A stretch of 64,000 bases of DNA, taken from NCBI GenBank assembly GCA_947503895.1, contig CANNFT010000004.1:425329-489328 (forward strand), in the 5' to 3' direction. The position numbers were made by a program, and so were the translations under genes. Numbering within the stretch: position 1 is the first letter of the stretch; the number at the start of each line of letters is the position of its first letter. Below the pieces are notes generated by a model, which saw only the letters and a list, made by a program, of their open reading frames with translations, ran no database searches and was not told where the DNA came from. This stretch comes from an uncultured Saccharospirillaceae bacterium. Lineage in GTDB: Bacteria > Pseudomonadota > Gammaproteobacteria > Pseudomonadales > Oceanobacteraceae. Positions 45,422 through 52,818 of this stretch are shown piece after piece.

Positions 45422-45628
45422 ATGAAAGAACTCATGATACTGGGTTTGTTGGTTCTGCTTTCCGGTTGCGCTCAAGTGAAACCTTGGGAGCGCGGTTACT
45501 TAGCTCAACCTGCGATGGCATGGCAGCCGGTAGGCCAGAAAGCAGCGCTGGATAATCATATTTATTATAGTAAGGAAGCCTCATCCGGAGGTGGACAGGC
45601 AGCCGGTGGTGGTTGTGGCTGCAACTAG
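45422..45628 (+). CDS. DUF4266 small lipoprotein
   Basis: A 68-residue protein from ATG 45422. The lipobox LLSGC gives lipidated Cys16. VKPWERGYLAQPAMAW, HIYYSKEASSGG and the C-terminal GGGCGCN are the DUF4266 hallmarks. Two Cys at the very end, separated by one Gly, suggest metal or cofactor binding, or a substrate for the adjacent thioredoxin. It lies 12 bases after the TlpA gene and 20 before the DUF3570 gene. Function is unknown. Confidence 0.85.
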   Translation: MKELMILGLLVLLSGCAQVKPWERGYLAQPAMAWQPVGQKAALDNHIYYSKEASSGGGQAAGGGCGCN

Positions 45629-45648
45629 GTTGATACAAATCGTTTTAT

Positions 45649-46821
45649 ATGAAAAATAAAAAGCAAAATGCTTTATCAGCGCTGACTCTGTCGGCGCTCG
45701 CTATCCCCAGCGTGACAAAAGCTGAAGTTGCCCCAGAGAACAACGTTCTTAGCTACCGGTATACTCAGTATGAAGAAGCTGACGCACCCGCTGCACGCGT
45801 GGTCGGCGGCGATCTTAAGCGGTTTAGTATTGATGTTCATCAGTTCAGCTTGCTGACCCCTTTCCGTGACAAATACTCCCTAAAAACCGATGTGGTGTAC
45901 GAAACCTTATCAGGTGCATCCCCGTGGATTAGCCAAGAAAACAACGGTCAAACAGAACTGTTTATGAGTGGCGCCAGCGGTACCGGTATTCAAGAAACAC
46001 GAACTGACATCAGTTTATCGCCTAAACGTTATTTTAAAGATGGTACGTTGGGTGGCACTGTGGCGATGTCTCAAGAGAACGATTACAAGTCATTGGCCGT
46101 TGGGCTCGACGGCACGATTGAGATGTATAACAGCCACACGACGTTGGTTGGCTCAATCAGCATTTCTAATGACCAGCTCAACCCTACTGACGCTGAAACC
46201 AGCTCAACCAGAGCAGCCGCTGACGGCGAGAAGAAACAAAGCTTTTCTATTTACGAAGGCGTCAGCCAAATCATCGATAAGTACCGAGCGATTCAGGTGG
46301 GTTTTGGTTTTACACGTAAAACAGGTTACTTATCAGACCCTTATAAAGGGGATGTTCGTCCAGATCGACGAGAAGAATACACCTTTACCACTCAATACCG
46401 ACATTATGTTCGGTGGCTCAGTGGTGCCGGATTTCACGCGGATTATCGATTTTACGATGACAGCTGGAAAGTACGCTCTCACACCTTTGATATCGCTTTA
46501 TGGCAAAATATGGAGATATTCGGTGAGCGATTCACGTTAGCGCCTAACTTTCGGTACTACATGCAGAATGCCGCTTACTTTTACTCCGTACAGCCAGGCA
46601 ATACGAGTGAATTCCGAGCCAGCGACCCTAGATTGTCAGCGTATGGAGCAATAACGATTGGACTCCAAGCACAGTACCACTGGAAAAGTGGAACGGTGAC
46701 CTTTGGCTATTCCCAATATCAAAGCCGAGAGGACTGGGCGTTGATAGATGGAGATGATACTGAGACACCGGGTCTGGTCGATTTTACGACCGTCAGCTTA
46801 GGAATAGACTATCGCTTCTAG
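45649..46821 (+). CDS. DUF3570 outer-membrane-type protein with SGAS motifs
   Basis: A 390-residue protein from ATG 45649 with a signal peptide (1-25). Alternating strands (YSLKTDVVYETL, ISLSPKRYF, QVGFGFTRKTGYL, EEYTFTTQYRHYVRW, FTLAPNFRYYMQNAAYFYS) and a Phe at the C-terminus indicate a beta-barrel. Two SGAS motifs lie at 88-91 and 107-110, the first within ETLSGASP, which resembles the (D/E)xxSGA(S/T) motif that ApbE flavinylates. The apbE gene is next. Flavinylation is inferred. Confidence 0.78.
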   Translation: MKNKKQNALSALTLSALAIPSVTKAEVAPENNVLSYRYTQYEEADAPAARVVGGDLKRFSIDVHQFSLLTPFRDKYSLKTDVVYETLSGASPWISQENNGQTELFMSGASGTGIQETRTDISLSPKRYFKDGTLGGTVAMSQENDYKSLAVGLDGTIEMYNSHTTLVGSISISNDQLNPTDAETSSTRAAADGEKKQSFSIYEGVSQIIDKYRAIQVGFGFTRKTGYLSDPYKGDVRPDRREEYTFTTQYRHYVRWLSGAGFHADYRFYDDSWKVRSHTFDIALWQNMEIFGERFTLAPNFRYYMQNAAYFYSVQPGNTSEFRASDPRLSAYGAITIGLQAQYHWKSGTVTFGYSQYQSREDWALIDGDDTETPGLVDFTTVSLGIDYRF

Positions 46822-46984
46822 GTGATAGTCTGCTGATGGGTTCGATCTGACTCAAAAGGCGTGTGGCTGGCTATACGCCATGCTGTTGTTCTAAATAGCG
46901 TCTGTTCTAAGCGTGCTGTTTGCCTTCGGTTATGCTTCACTGTTGATTCATTCTTACCAACGATTCTAATTTCATAAAATCCTT

Positions 46985-47887
46985 ATGTTTACGCATGCAT
47001 TTGATGCCATGGGAACACAGTGCATTTTAAACTTGCAGGGTGACCCAGAAAAAATAGCCCACGCGGCCCGCCTTTCTGAGCAGGAAGTCAGGCGCTTAGA
47101 GCAAAAATACTCTCGATTTCGTGACGACAGCATCGCCAGTGAGATAAATCATCAAGCAGGCCGACAACCCGTTGCGGTTGATGAAGAAACCCTCGCTTTA
47201 TTGAGTTATGCAAATATTTGTTATCAGCAAAGTGACGGTATGTTTGATATTACCTCCGGTGTGTTCCGCCGAATTTGGGATTTTAAATCTGGGCGCTTGC
47301 CCACTGATCAACAAATTGAATCCATATTGCCACTCGTCAGCTGGTCGAGTGTGGAATGGAGCGAAGACCATATCTTTTTGCCCCAAAACGGTATGGAGGT
47401 CGACTTCGGAGGGATCGTGAAAGAATTCGCCGCGGATCGAGTCGCTGATCTGTGCCGCCAAGCGGGCATCGAGCACGGATTAGTCAATCTAGGTGGGGAT
47501 ATGGCTGTCATTGGTCCGCAATTAGATGAAGAAAATGATCATGAAGCACCTTGGTTGATCGGCATTCGAGATCCTCGGTCACCTGAAGATGCAGCAGCCT
47601 CCATTCCTTTGACAGAGGGCGGATTGGCGACCAGTGGGTATTATGAGCGTTTTATGATGGTGGATGGTCGCCGATACTGCCACATCATTAACCCTAAAAC
47701 GGGCTGGCCCGTTGACTGGTGCGCCTCTGTCTCCGTCGTGTCTTCACAATGTTTGGTCAGTGGTAGTCTGGCCACCATGGCTATGTTGAAGGAATCGCAT
47801 AGCCAAGAATGGCTGGATGACCAAGGCGTTCCTTACTTGCTAGCAAACAAATTCAATGAATGGCACGGCACCTTAAAACCATTATGA
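46985..47887 (+). CDS. apbE: FAD:protein FMN transferase (ApbE-like)
   Basis: A 300-residue protein from ATG 46985. The family motifs are FDAMGTQCILNL at the start, EQKYSRFRDDSIASEIN, DGMFDITSGVFRRIWDF, VDFGGIVKEFAADRVAD, LVNLGGDMAVIG and ATSGYYERF, with HIINPKTGWPVDW late. It moves FMN from FAD to a Thr or Ser of partner proteins. Most ApbE proteins are exported lipoproteins; this one begins directly at the catalytic core with no signal peptide, so it is predicted cytoplasmic. It lies 163 bases after the DUF3570 gene. Confidence 0.92.
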   Translation: MFTHAFDAMGTQCILNLQGDPEKIAHAARLSEQEVRRLEQKYSRFRDDSIASEINHQAGRQPVAVDEETLALLSYANICYQQSDGMFDITSGVFRRIWDFKSGRLPTDQQIESILPLVSWSSVEWSEDHIFLPQNGMEVDFGGIVKEFAADRVADLCRQAGIEHGLVNLGGDMAVIGPQLDEENDHEAPWLIGIRDPRSPEDAAASIPLTEGGLATSGYYERFMMVDGRRYCHIINPKTGWPVDWCASVSVVSSQCLVSGSLATMAMLKESHSQEWLDDQGVPYLLANKFNEWHGTLKPL

Positions 47888-47975
47888 ATGAGGCGGTCTA
47901 AATCAGTCTCATGCGCTTCACGTCCAATACAAACGTGCTAGAATAGAGTCATATTGAACCACTGAGATAGATTTT

Positions 47976-48407
47976 ATGGGTCGCGAAGAAGTTATCCAAA
48001 AGCGCATTAACCTTGCTGAAACTCGAGTGACCAAAGCCGTCTTTCCAGACACCACCAATCACTACGACACACTTTTTGGTGGCACCGCATTACAGTGGAT
48101 GGACGAGGTGTCTTTTATTGCAGCGACACGCTTTAGTCGTCAAAGAATGGTGACCGTAAGCAGTGATAAGATAGACTTTAAACATGCAGTGCCGGCGGGA
48201 TCTGTGGTGGAACTTGTGGCTCAAGTCGTACACGTTGGCCGTACCAGTTTAAAAGTTCAAGTCGATATGTTTGTAGAAGAAATGTACGCCGACGGACGCA
48301 GCAAGGCGATCACTGGGACATTCAGCTTTGTGGCGATTGACGATGAAAAGAAGCCGGCCCCAGTATTGCCAGAGAGTTTCCTAGAGATGGTGGTCAAGAG
48401 CGCCTAG
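47976..48407 (+). CDS. Acyl-CoA thioesterase (hotdog fold)
   Basis: A 143-residue enzyme from ATG 47976. TKAVFPDTTNHYDTLFGGTALQWMDEVSFIAATRFSR gives the hotdog helix with the catalytic Asp of the YciA/BFIT type, and FKHAVPAGSVVELVAQVVHVGRTSLKVQVDMFVEE follows. It hydrolyses acyl-CoA esters. It is a single gene whose end is close to the convergent rluA-type gene. Confidence 0.9.
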   Translation: MGREEVIQKRINLAETRVTKAVFPDTTNHYDTLFGGTALQWMDEVSFIAATRFSRQRMVTVSSDKIDFKHAVPAGSVVELVAQVVHVGRTSLKVQVDMFVEEMYADGRSKAITGTFSFVAIDDEKKPAPVLPESFLEMVVKSA

Positions 48408-48445
48408 CGGACAGTGAATCGTCTGCTTGCTTTGACCGCGTTCTG

Positions 48446-49108
48446 TTAAAAATCAGGCGAAGCAGTAAAGTGTAATCGATGCTGAGTGATTGGGTGATAA
48501 AAACCTATCACCTGTGCGTGCAAACAAAGCCTTGGTCTCATCGCCAAGGCTTTTTTATTGGCATAAAATTCGTCCCCTAAAATTGGGTAGCCTAGCGATA
48601 GCATGTGTACGCGCAATTGATGCGAGCGGCCAGTGATAGGGGTTAACTGGACTCGGCTGATATATTCGTCCTGTTCTTTAATTTGGCTTAAGCATTGCCA
48701 GTGAGTGATTGAAGGGCGGCCATCAGGGCAGACATGTTGTTTAGGACGATTTGGCCAGTCACATAATAATGGAAGATTAATTGAGCCTTGTGGCGCCGGT
48801 AATTGACCTAGCACCAGCGCTTGATAAGACTTTGAAATTTGACGATTTTGGAATTGTCGAGCCAGTGATTTCTCCGCCAGTCGAGTGCGGGCAAAAACCA
48901 TTAATCCGGACGTACTCATATCCAAACGATGGATTAAGCGCACATCACCCAGTTCTTGTTGTAACCGAGTGTGTACCGAATCGGGATTCGTTTTGCCTGG
49001 CTGAGAGAGCAATCCACTCGGTTTGTTGATGAGGATGAGATGAGCATCCAAATATAAAATAGGTAATGAATATGACAAGAAAAACCTGTAGCGGATGCGA
49101 CCGACCAA
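48446..49108 (-). CDS. RluA-family pseudouridine synthase
   Basis: Up to 220 residues from ATG 49108; a later TTG would shorten it, and the start overlaps the divergent DTW gene by 43 bases. ILINKPSGLLSQPGK, the catalytic-Asp motif HRLDMSTSGLMVFAR, KSYQALVLG and PITGRSHQLRVHMLSLGYPILGDEFYA identify RluA-type synthases. The short length with no S4 domain fits RluA, which modifies 23S rRNA U746 and tRNA U32. It converts uridine to pseudouridine. Confidence 0.88.
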   Translation of the reverse strand: MVGRIRYRFFLSYSLPILYLDAHLILINKPSGLLSQPGKTNPDSVHTRLQQELGDVRLIHRLDMSTSGLMVFARTRLAEKSLARQFQNRQISKSYQALVLGQLPAPQGSINLPLLCDWPNRPKQHVCPDGRPSITHWQCLSQIKEQDEYISRVQLTPITGRSHQLRVHMLSLGYPILGDEFYANKKALAMRPRLCLHAQVIGFYHPITQHRLHFTASPDF

Positions 49109-49797
49109 TTGCTGTTTGTATCTGTAGTGCGCTTGTGCATGTGCAGGCGCCCTGTGAAGTCGTCATTTTACAGCACCCATCAGAGCAAAAACAGCCACTG
49201 GCGACGGTTCCGTTACTTGAAAAATGTTTGGGTAATCTAACTGTTATGGTGGGTGAAGATTTCACTCAGCATCCTGTGGCCCATCGGTTTACAGGGCAAG
49301 ATCCGAGCGTACGCGTCATCTACCCCAGCGAGGGTGGAATAAATTGGGATGTCTCTCGATTAATTGCCGCTCGACCGTCAGCGGAGAGAAATCAATCGGC
49401 CGAGGTGACTTTAGACGGTATCCAAACTGAAAATAGCGAGAATTTTACCCAAATAAAAACATTGATTTTCATCGATGGCACCTGGCGAAAAGCAAAAAAA
49501 ATATGGTTGTTGAATGCTTGGCTTCATTCCCTTAAAACAGTGGCGTTAGATAACATGCCTCCCACTCGATATCAGATACGATCCAGTACGGTTGAAGGCG
49601 GTGCTTCAACACTTGAAGCCGTTGTCACAGCATTAAACGTACTTGCTTTTAATCAATCCGCTGAAAGTGACGCGGCTTATAACCACAAAGAATTTGACCA
49701 GTTACTGAAACCTTTTGAACGAATGATTGCATTGCAAATTGAAAAAATGGGTGAGGCGGTATTTAAAGCGCATTATTCGAGCGCTTTGTCTGAATAA
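49066..49797 (+). CDS. DTW-domain tRNA aminocarboxypropyltransferase
   Basis: A 243-residue protein from ATG 49066 or 49072; AGG sits eight bases before 49072. CSGCDRPIAVCIC supplies the zinc-binding Cys, VVILQHPSEQKQPLATVPLL follows, and the catalytic-region motif is IFIDGTWRKAKKIW, a DGTW form of the DTW motif. DTW enzymes such as TapT add the acp group to tRNA uridine using S-adenosylmethionine. An insert of about 30 residues near 105-130 is not typical. Confidence 0.88.
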   Translation: MNMTRKTCSGCDRPIAVCICSALVHVQAPCEVVILQHPSEQKQPLATVPLLEKCLGNLTVMVGEDFTQHPVAHRFTGQDPSVRVIYPSEGGINWDVSRLIAARPSAERNQSAEVTLDGIQTENSENFTQIKTLIFIDGTWRKAKKIWLLNAWLHSLKTVALDNMPPTRYQIRSSTVEGGASTLEAVVTALNVLAFNQSAESDAAYNHKEFDQLLKPFERMIALQIEKMGEAVFKAHYSSALSE

Positions 49798-50111
49798 TTG
49801 ATATCAGACAAAAATCCCCGTTTTATCACAAAGGCTGTGAGTCGACGCTGTGCTTGTCATTCCTCGACCAGACTTCACAGTAAGCGCACATCAATGTAAT
49901 TGAATGATCCATTTCAAGGTTGAGTCTGCGCGGCTATGTTAGTGCATAGAGTGTTTAAATCTTTGCACGGATACGAACATACATTACGGCTGGCTTGGAC
50001 AATGAAGGGAGTTGTTCGTGACTTGCCCATATTGTATGAATTCAGCTTAGAAAATGCGTCAAAAAATTCGGATAGTCAGCTAATCTTACGGGTAAACATT
50101 GGAGGTTTATC
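49798..50111. other. Gap before the tyrosinase-like gene
   Basis: No gene seen; the frame at 49936-50256 overlaps the next gene in another frame. Only the ribosome-binding site TGGAGG before 50112 is clear. Confidence 0.45.
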
Positions 50112-51125
50112 ATGGCGCAGAGAATTCATGCTGACTTTATTGAAGCATTTAACCAGCAGTTTACAGAAGCTATCGCAAAAAAATACCAGCAATATCATCA
50201 AGAAAATTGCCATCATTGGGATTTTACCTTTTTGCCGTGGCATAGAAAATTTGTGACAGATTTCTGGAGCGAGATAGGGCTACCTAGAACCTACGCGGTG
50301 CTGACAGAAGCCACCGACAGAGCGCTTTTTGCGTCACTTCAAAAGTCGATGGTGCTAAATGACCAGCGTGACGCGGTCTTCGTCAATGACGCTAACAAGC
50401 TAAATTCATTTACCAATGAAGATTTGCAACAAGTCAGATTAGATATCGCAGAATCCATGATTTGCAGTGCGTTCGCATTAGATTTAGATTTTAAAGGCAC
50501 GAACAGAGATTTTGGTTATAACCTTTCGTTTTCTTCTCAAATCGAGCAGTTTCACGATATTATTCATGGCGAAACGAGCCGAGGCATGCGTAATGTCATC
50601 ACAGCCGGTGGAGATCAGTGTTTTTTTATTCACCATACGTTCGTTGACCTCGTTTTTGAAACCTGGCTAAACGACAACCCTGATTTTGAAATCCCCATTA
50701 CGAAAGCGCATTTTGAGGCCAGTCCAGATTTAAAACTAGATTACGAATCCTATGAGGCATTTGAGTCGCTTTTTTTAGAAAGGCACTTTACCGAAGAAGA
50801 TTATAAGCATGTTAGAAGAATCTCTGCGCCGCTCAGTCGACAGGCGGTGGTTTTTGATGAAATTAAACACGTTGAGAGCTTTCGCCGCGTCATCATGTTT
50901 CATAATAACCGAGAGGTCGGTCGATTCGCTGTGTTAACGGGGCAGATTGAATCCTGTGAGGGGTGTGCTAGGCGAAAGGCTCACAAAGGCCAGTTTTTAT
51001 TGAATGCATTGATACCGGTTAGTGAAATTATCTGGAACATTAATAATCAGTGGTTTACTTGGGAAACAGCAAAAGTAAAGTTTGAAGAAATAGGCATGTC
51101 CATTCCCAAAATAGTGTCATTTTAA
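50112..51125 (+). CDS. Divergent tyrosinase-like di-copper protein
   Basis: A 337-residue protein from ATG 50112 (TGGAGG upstream), with no signal peptide. The CuA motif is HHWDFTFLPWHRKF: His35 and His44 keep the H-x8-H spacing of tyrosinases. CuB is EQFHDIIHGE (His148, His152) and CFFIHHTFVDLVFETW (His174 or His175), as in the family's HxxxH and HHxxxDxxxxxW. The first CuA His is not certain (His6 or His29). A CEGCARRKAHKG segment lies near the C-terminus. It could oxidise phenols or be a related amine or amide oxidase. It is a single gene. Confidence 0.78.
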   Translation: MAQRIHADFIEAFNQQFTEAIAKKYQQYHQENCHHWDFTFLPWHRKFVTDFWSEIGLPRTYAVLTEATDRALFASLQKSMVLNDQRDAVFVNDANKLNSFTNEDLQQVRLDIAESMICSAFALDLDFKGTNRDFGYNLSFSSQIEQFHDIIHGETSRGMRNVITAGGDQCFFIHHTFVDLVFETWLNDNPDFEIPITKAHFEASPDLKLDYESYEAFESLFLERHFTEEDYKHVRRISAPLSRQAVVFDEIKHVESFRRVIMFHNNREVGRFAVLTGQIESCEGCARRKAHKGQFLLNALIPVSEIIWNINNQWFTWETAKVKFEEIGMSIPKIVSF

Positions 51126-51163
51126 TGAGTTGATCAATGCTTCGAAAACATTGGATGTTAGGT

Positions 51164-51247
51164 TCGGCTGACTACTTCACTTTAACGAATAACAGATCAA
51201 TGATCCGTTAGTGTCAGATTAGGTCTGAACCACTTCAAGTCAGCCGA
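51164..51247. repeat. Structured palindromic element
   Basis: TCGGCTGACT (51164-51173) pairs exactly with AGTCAGCCGA (51238-51247). Inside, AACAGATCAATGATCCGTT forms a second imperfect hairpin near 51190-51209, and TCAGATTAGGTCTGA a third. The whole is a three-way, cloverleaf-like fold of 84 bases. Confidence 0.55.
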
Positions 51248-51312
51248 TTAATGCATCAGATTTACCCTGATGCCTTGCGAGCAATGTACTGCGTTACATA
51301 CCCATTTTGTGA

Positions 51313-51684
51313 TTAGTTATATTGGTCATCATCTTTGCAATGACGACGTTTTTTTCCCTTCATCTCTTTACGGCGTTCATCGCGACGGTCGTGTGCTTGC
51401 TCCATTTTTCCCAATTGCTCTTCTGTCAAAATACTGGCTAATTGTTGTTTTGTTTTTTCCTTTGTCGCTTCTCTCTGTGCTTTTTTCTCTTGATGTGCTT
51501 CCTTCATAATTGTAATAAACGACGCTTTTTGGCTGTCATCGAGTTCTAAGCGCTCCGCCATGCGATGGAAATCTGGTTCACGTTCGTGAGGAGGCATGGC
51601 GCTCGCTGTGCCGGCTAGCAGTAGCAGAAGTAGCGCTCCTGAAATGACTTTATTGGCAGAATGAAATATGGCTACGTTTTTCAT
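51313..51684 (-). CDS. Spy/CpxP-like periplasmic chaperone
   Basis: I choose ATG 51684, with GAGGAA upstream; the longer frame from 51864 is not convincing. The product is 123 residues. A signal peptide (1-29, ending TASA-MP) is followed by a helical, charged protein with RMAERLELDDSQKASFITIM and LASILTEEQLGKMEQ, where the second has the LTxxQ motif of Spy/CpxP. It protects periplasmic proteins in envelope stress. spy is the classic BaeR target, and baeRS lies next to it on the same strand. Confidence 0.85.
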   Translation of the reverse strand: MKNVAIFHSANKVISGALLLLLLAGTASAMPPHEREPDFHRMAERLELDDSQKASFITIMKEAHQEKKAQREATKEKTKQQLASILTEEQLGKMEQAHDRRDERRKEMKGKKRRHCKDDDQYN

Positions 51685-52140
51685 GAGATATTCCTCGTTT
51701 TCAATATGAGTGGATACAGCTCCAACACCCATAAGATTACGGCCAGATAAAGCAACAAATATGGAGGATGGGTAAAGAATATGAAAAGAACCGGTAAGAT
51801 TCTGTGGGAAGAGCAATAGCGCCTGAAGGTGACGCATATACTGCTTGCGACGGACTCGTGTCATTATATTTTGACGCGGAAAATTCGAGTGATTTTCAAA
51901 ATGGGTTATCGATACGGATTGAAACCGTTTACACGCAGAAAGACAGATGAGTCGTCATCTAGGTTTAAAAGTGGCTTAGGTATTGACGGTTTTACAGCGG
52001 GAGTTCAGGTTGTCGCGATGAATATTGCAGTATTGAATCGCTTTAACAACCTACTGAGCAAACCATTCATTCGAGTAGGGTGGAATTCTGAATGAATGGT
52101 TTGCTAGGCCGCTAGGTTGACGGTATTGCACGAGCAAATG
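51685..52140. other. Gap between the Spy-like gene and baeR, with a long inverted repeat
   Basis: No gene is supported (the frame at 51829-52095 has no recognisable protein). The left part is the probable Spy promoter. AGCAAACCATTCATTC (52057-52072) and GAATGAATGGTTTGCT (52090-52105) form a perfect 16-base stem around 17 bases, just after the baeR stop; it probably ends baeSR transcription. Confidence 0.65.
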
Positions 52141-52815
52141 TTAATGAGGTAATTCTACTTTATAGCCGACACCATAAACGGACTGGATCAAGTCGAGCGA
52201 GTTGTCGACCGCTAATAACTTTTTGCGAAGTTTTTTGATATGACTATCAATGGTTCGATCGCTCACCACTCGATGATCATCATAGATTTTGTCCATGAGT
52301 TGTTGCCGAGAGAATATACGCGAAGGCTCTTGCGCCATTAAATGCAGGAGGTGAAACTCGACAGCCGTTAAATCGACATTTGTGCCTTTTACGAGCGTCT
52401 GCATTTTATCGGTGTTAAAGGTCAGTATGCTGGAGGTCTTGGGTGCATCACCTTGTAAGCGTCTTAATACCGCTTTGACGCGTGCCATTACCTCTCTAGG
52501 GCTATAGGGTTTACATACATAATCATCAGCACCCAGCTCTAAACCTAGTAGGCGGTCAATTTCATCAATCCGTGCGGTGGTCATAATAATGGGGGTGTTG
52601 CTGGTCTGACGAATTTCTTTGCAAATGGTCATGCCATCTTTATTGGGCAGCATTAAATCCAACAGGACAAGGTGGGGCTGAACCGCGTTAAATTTTTCTA
52701 TGGCGTGCGCGCCATCGCTTACCAATGTGGGTTCATACCCGGACTGCAACAGATAATCTTTTAATAACTCAGCCAATTTTGGTTCGTCTTCTACGACCAG
52801 AATGCGTTGAGACAT
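52141..52815 (-). CDS. baeR: BaeR-like response regulator
   Basis: A 224-residue OmpR/PhoB-type regulator from ATG 52815. The receiver domain has VVEDEPKLAELL, phospho-acceptor Asp53 in LLDLMLPNKDG and GADDYVCKPYSPREVMARVK. The winged-helix DNA-binding domain follows (LTAVEFHLLHLMAQEPSRIFSRQQL, SDRTIDSHIKKLRKKL, IQSVYGVGYKVE). Wording such as EEIDRLLGLE...GADDY..CKPYSPREV is close to BaeR. It lies three bases after baeS on the same strand. Confidence 0.85.
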   Translation of the reverse strand: MSQRILVVEDEPKLAELLKDYLLQSGYEPTLVSDGAHAIEKFNAVQPHLVLLDLMLPNKDGMTICKEIRQTSNTPIIMTTARIDEIDRLLGLELGADDYVCKPYSPREVMARVKAVLRRLQGDAPKTSSILTFNTDKMQTLVKGTNVDLTAVEFHLLHLMAQEPSRIFSRQQLMDKIYDDHRVVSDRTIDSHIKKLRKKLLAVDNSLDLIQSVYGVGYKVELPH

Positions 52816-52818
52816 TAT

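Noticed and set aside
45968..46540. 190-residue frame inside the DUF3570 gene
   Set aside because: An overlapping alternative frame with no start signal; the DUF3570 frame has a signal peptide and barrel strands.
51829..52095. 88-residue plus-strand frame before baeR
   Set aside because: It crosses a perfect 16-base inverted repeat, has no good start signal and resembles no protein.
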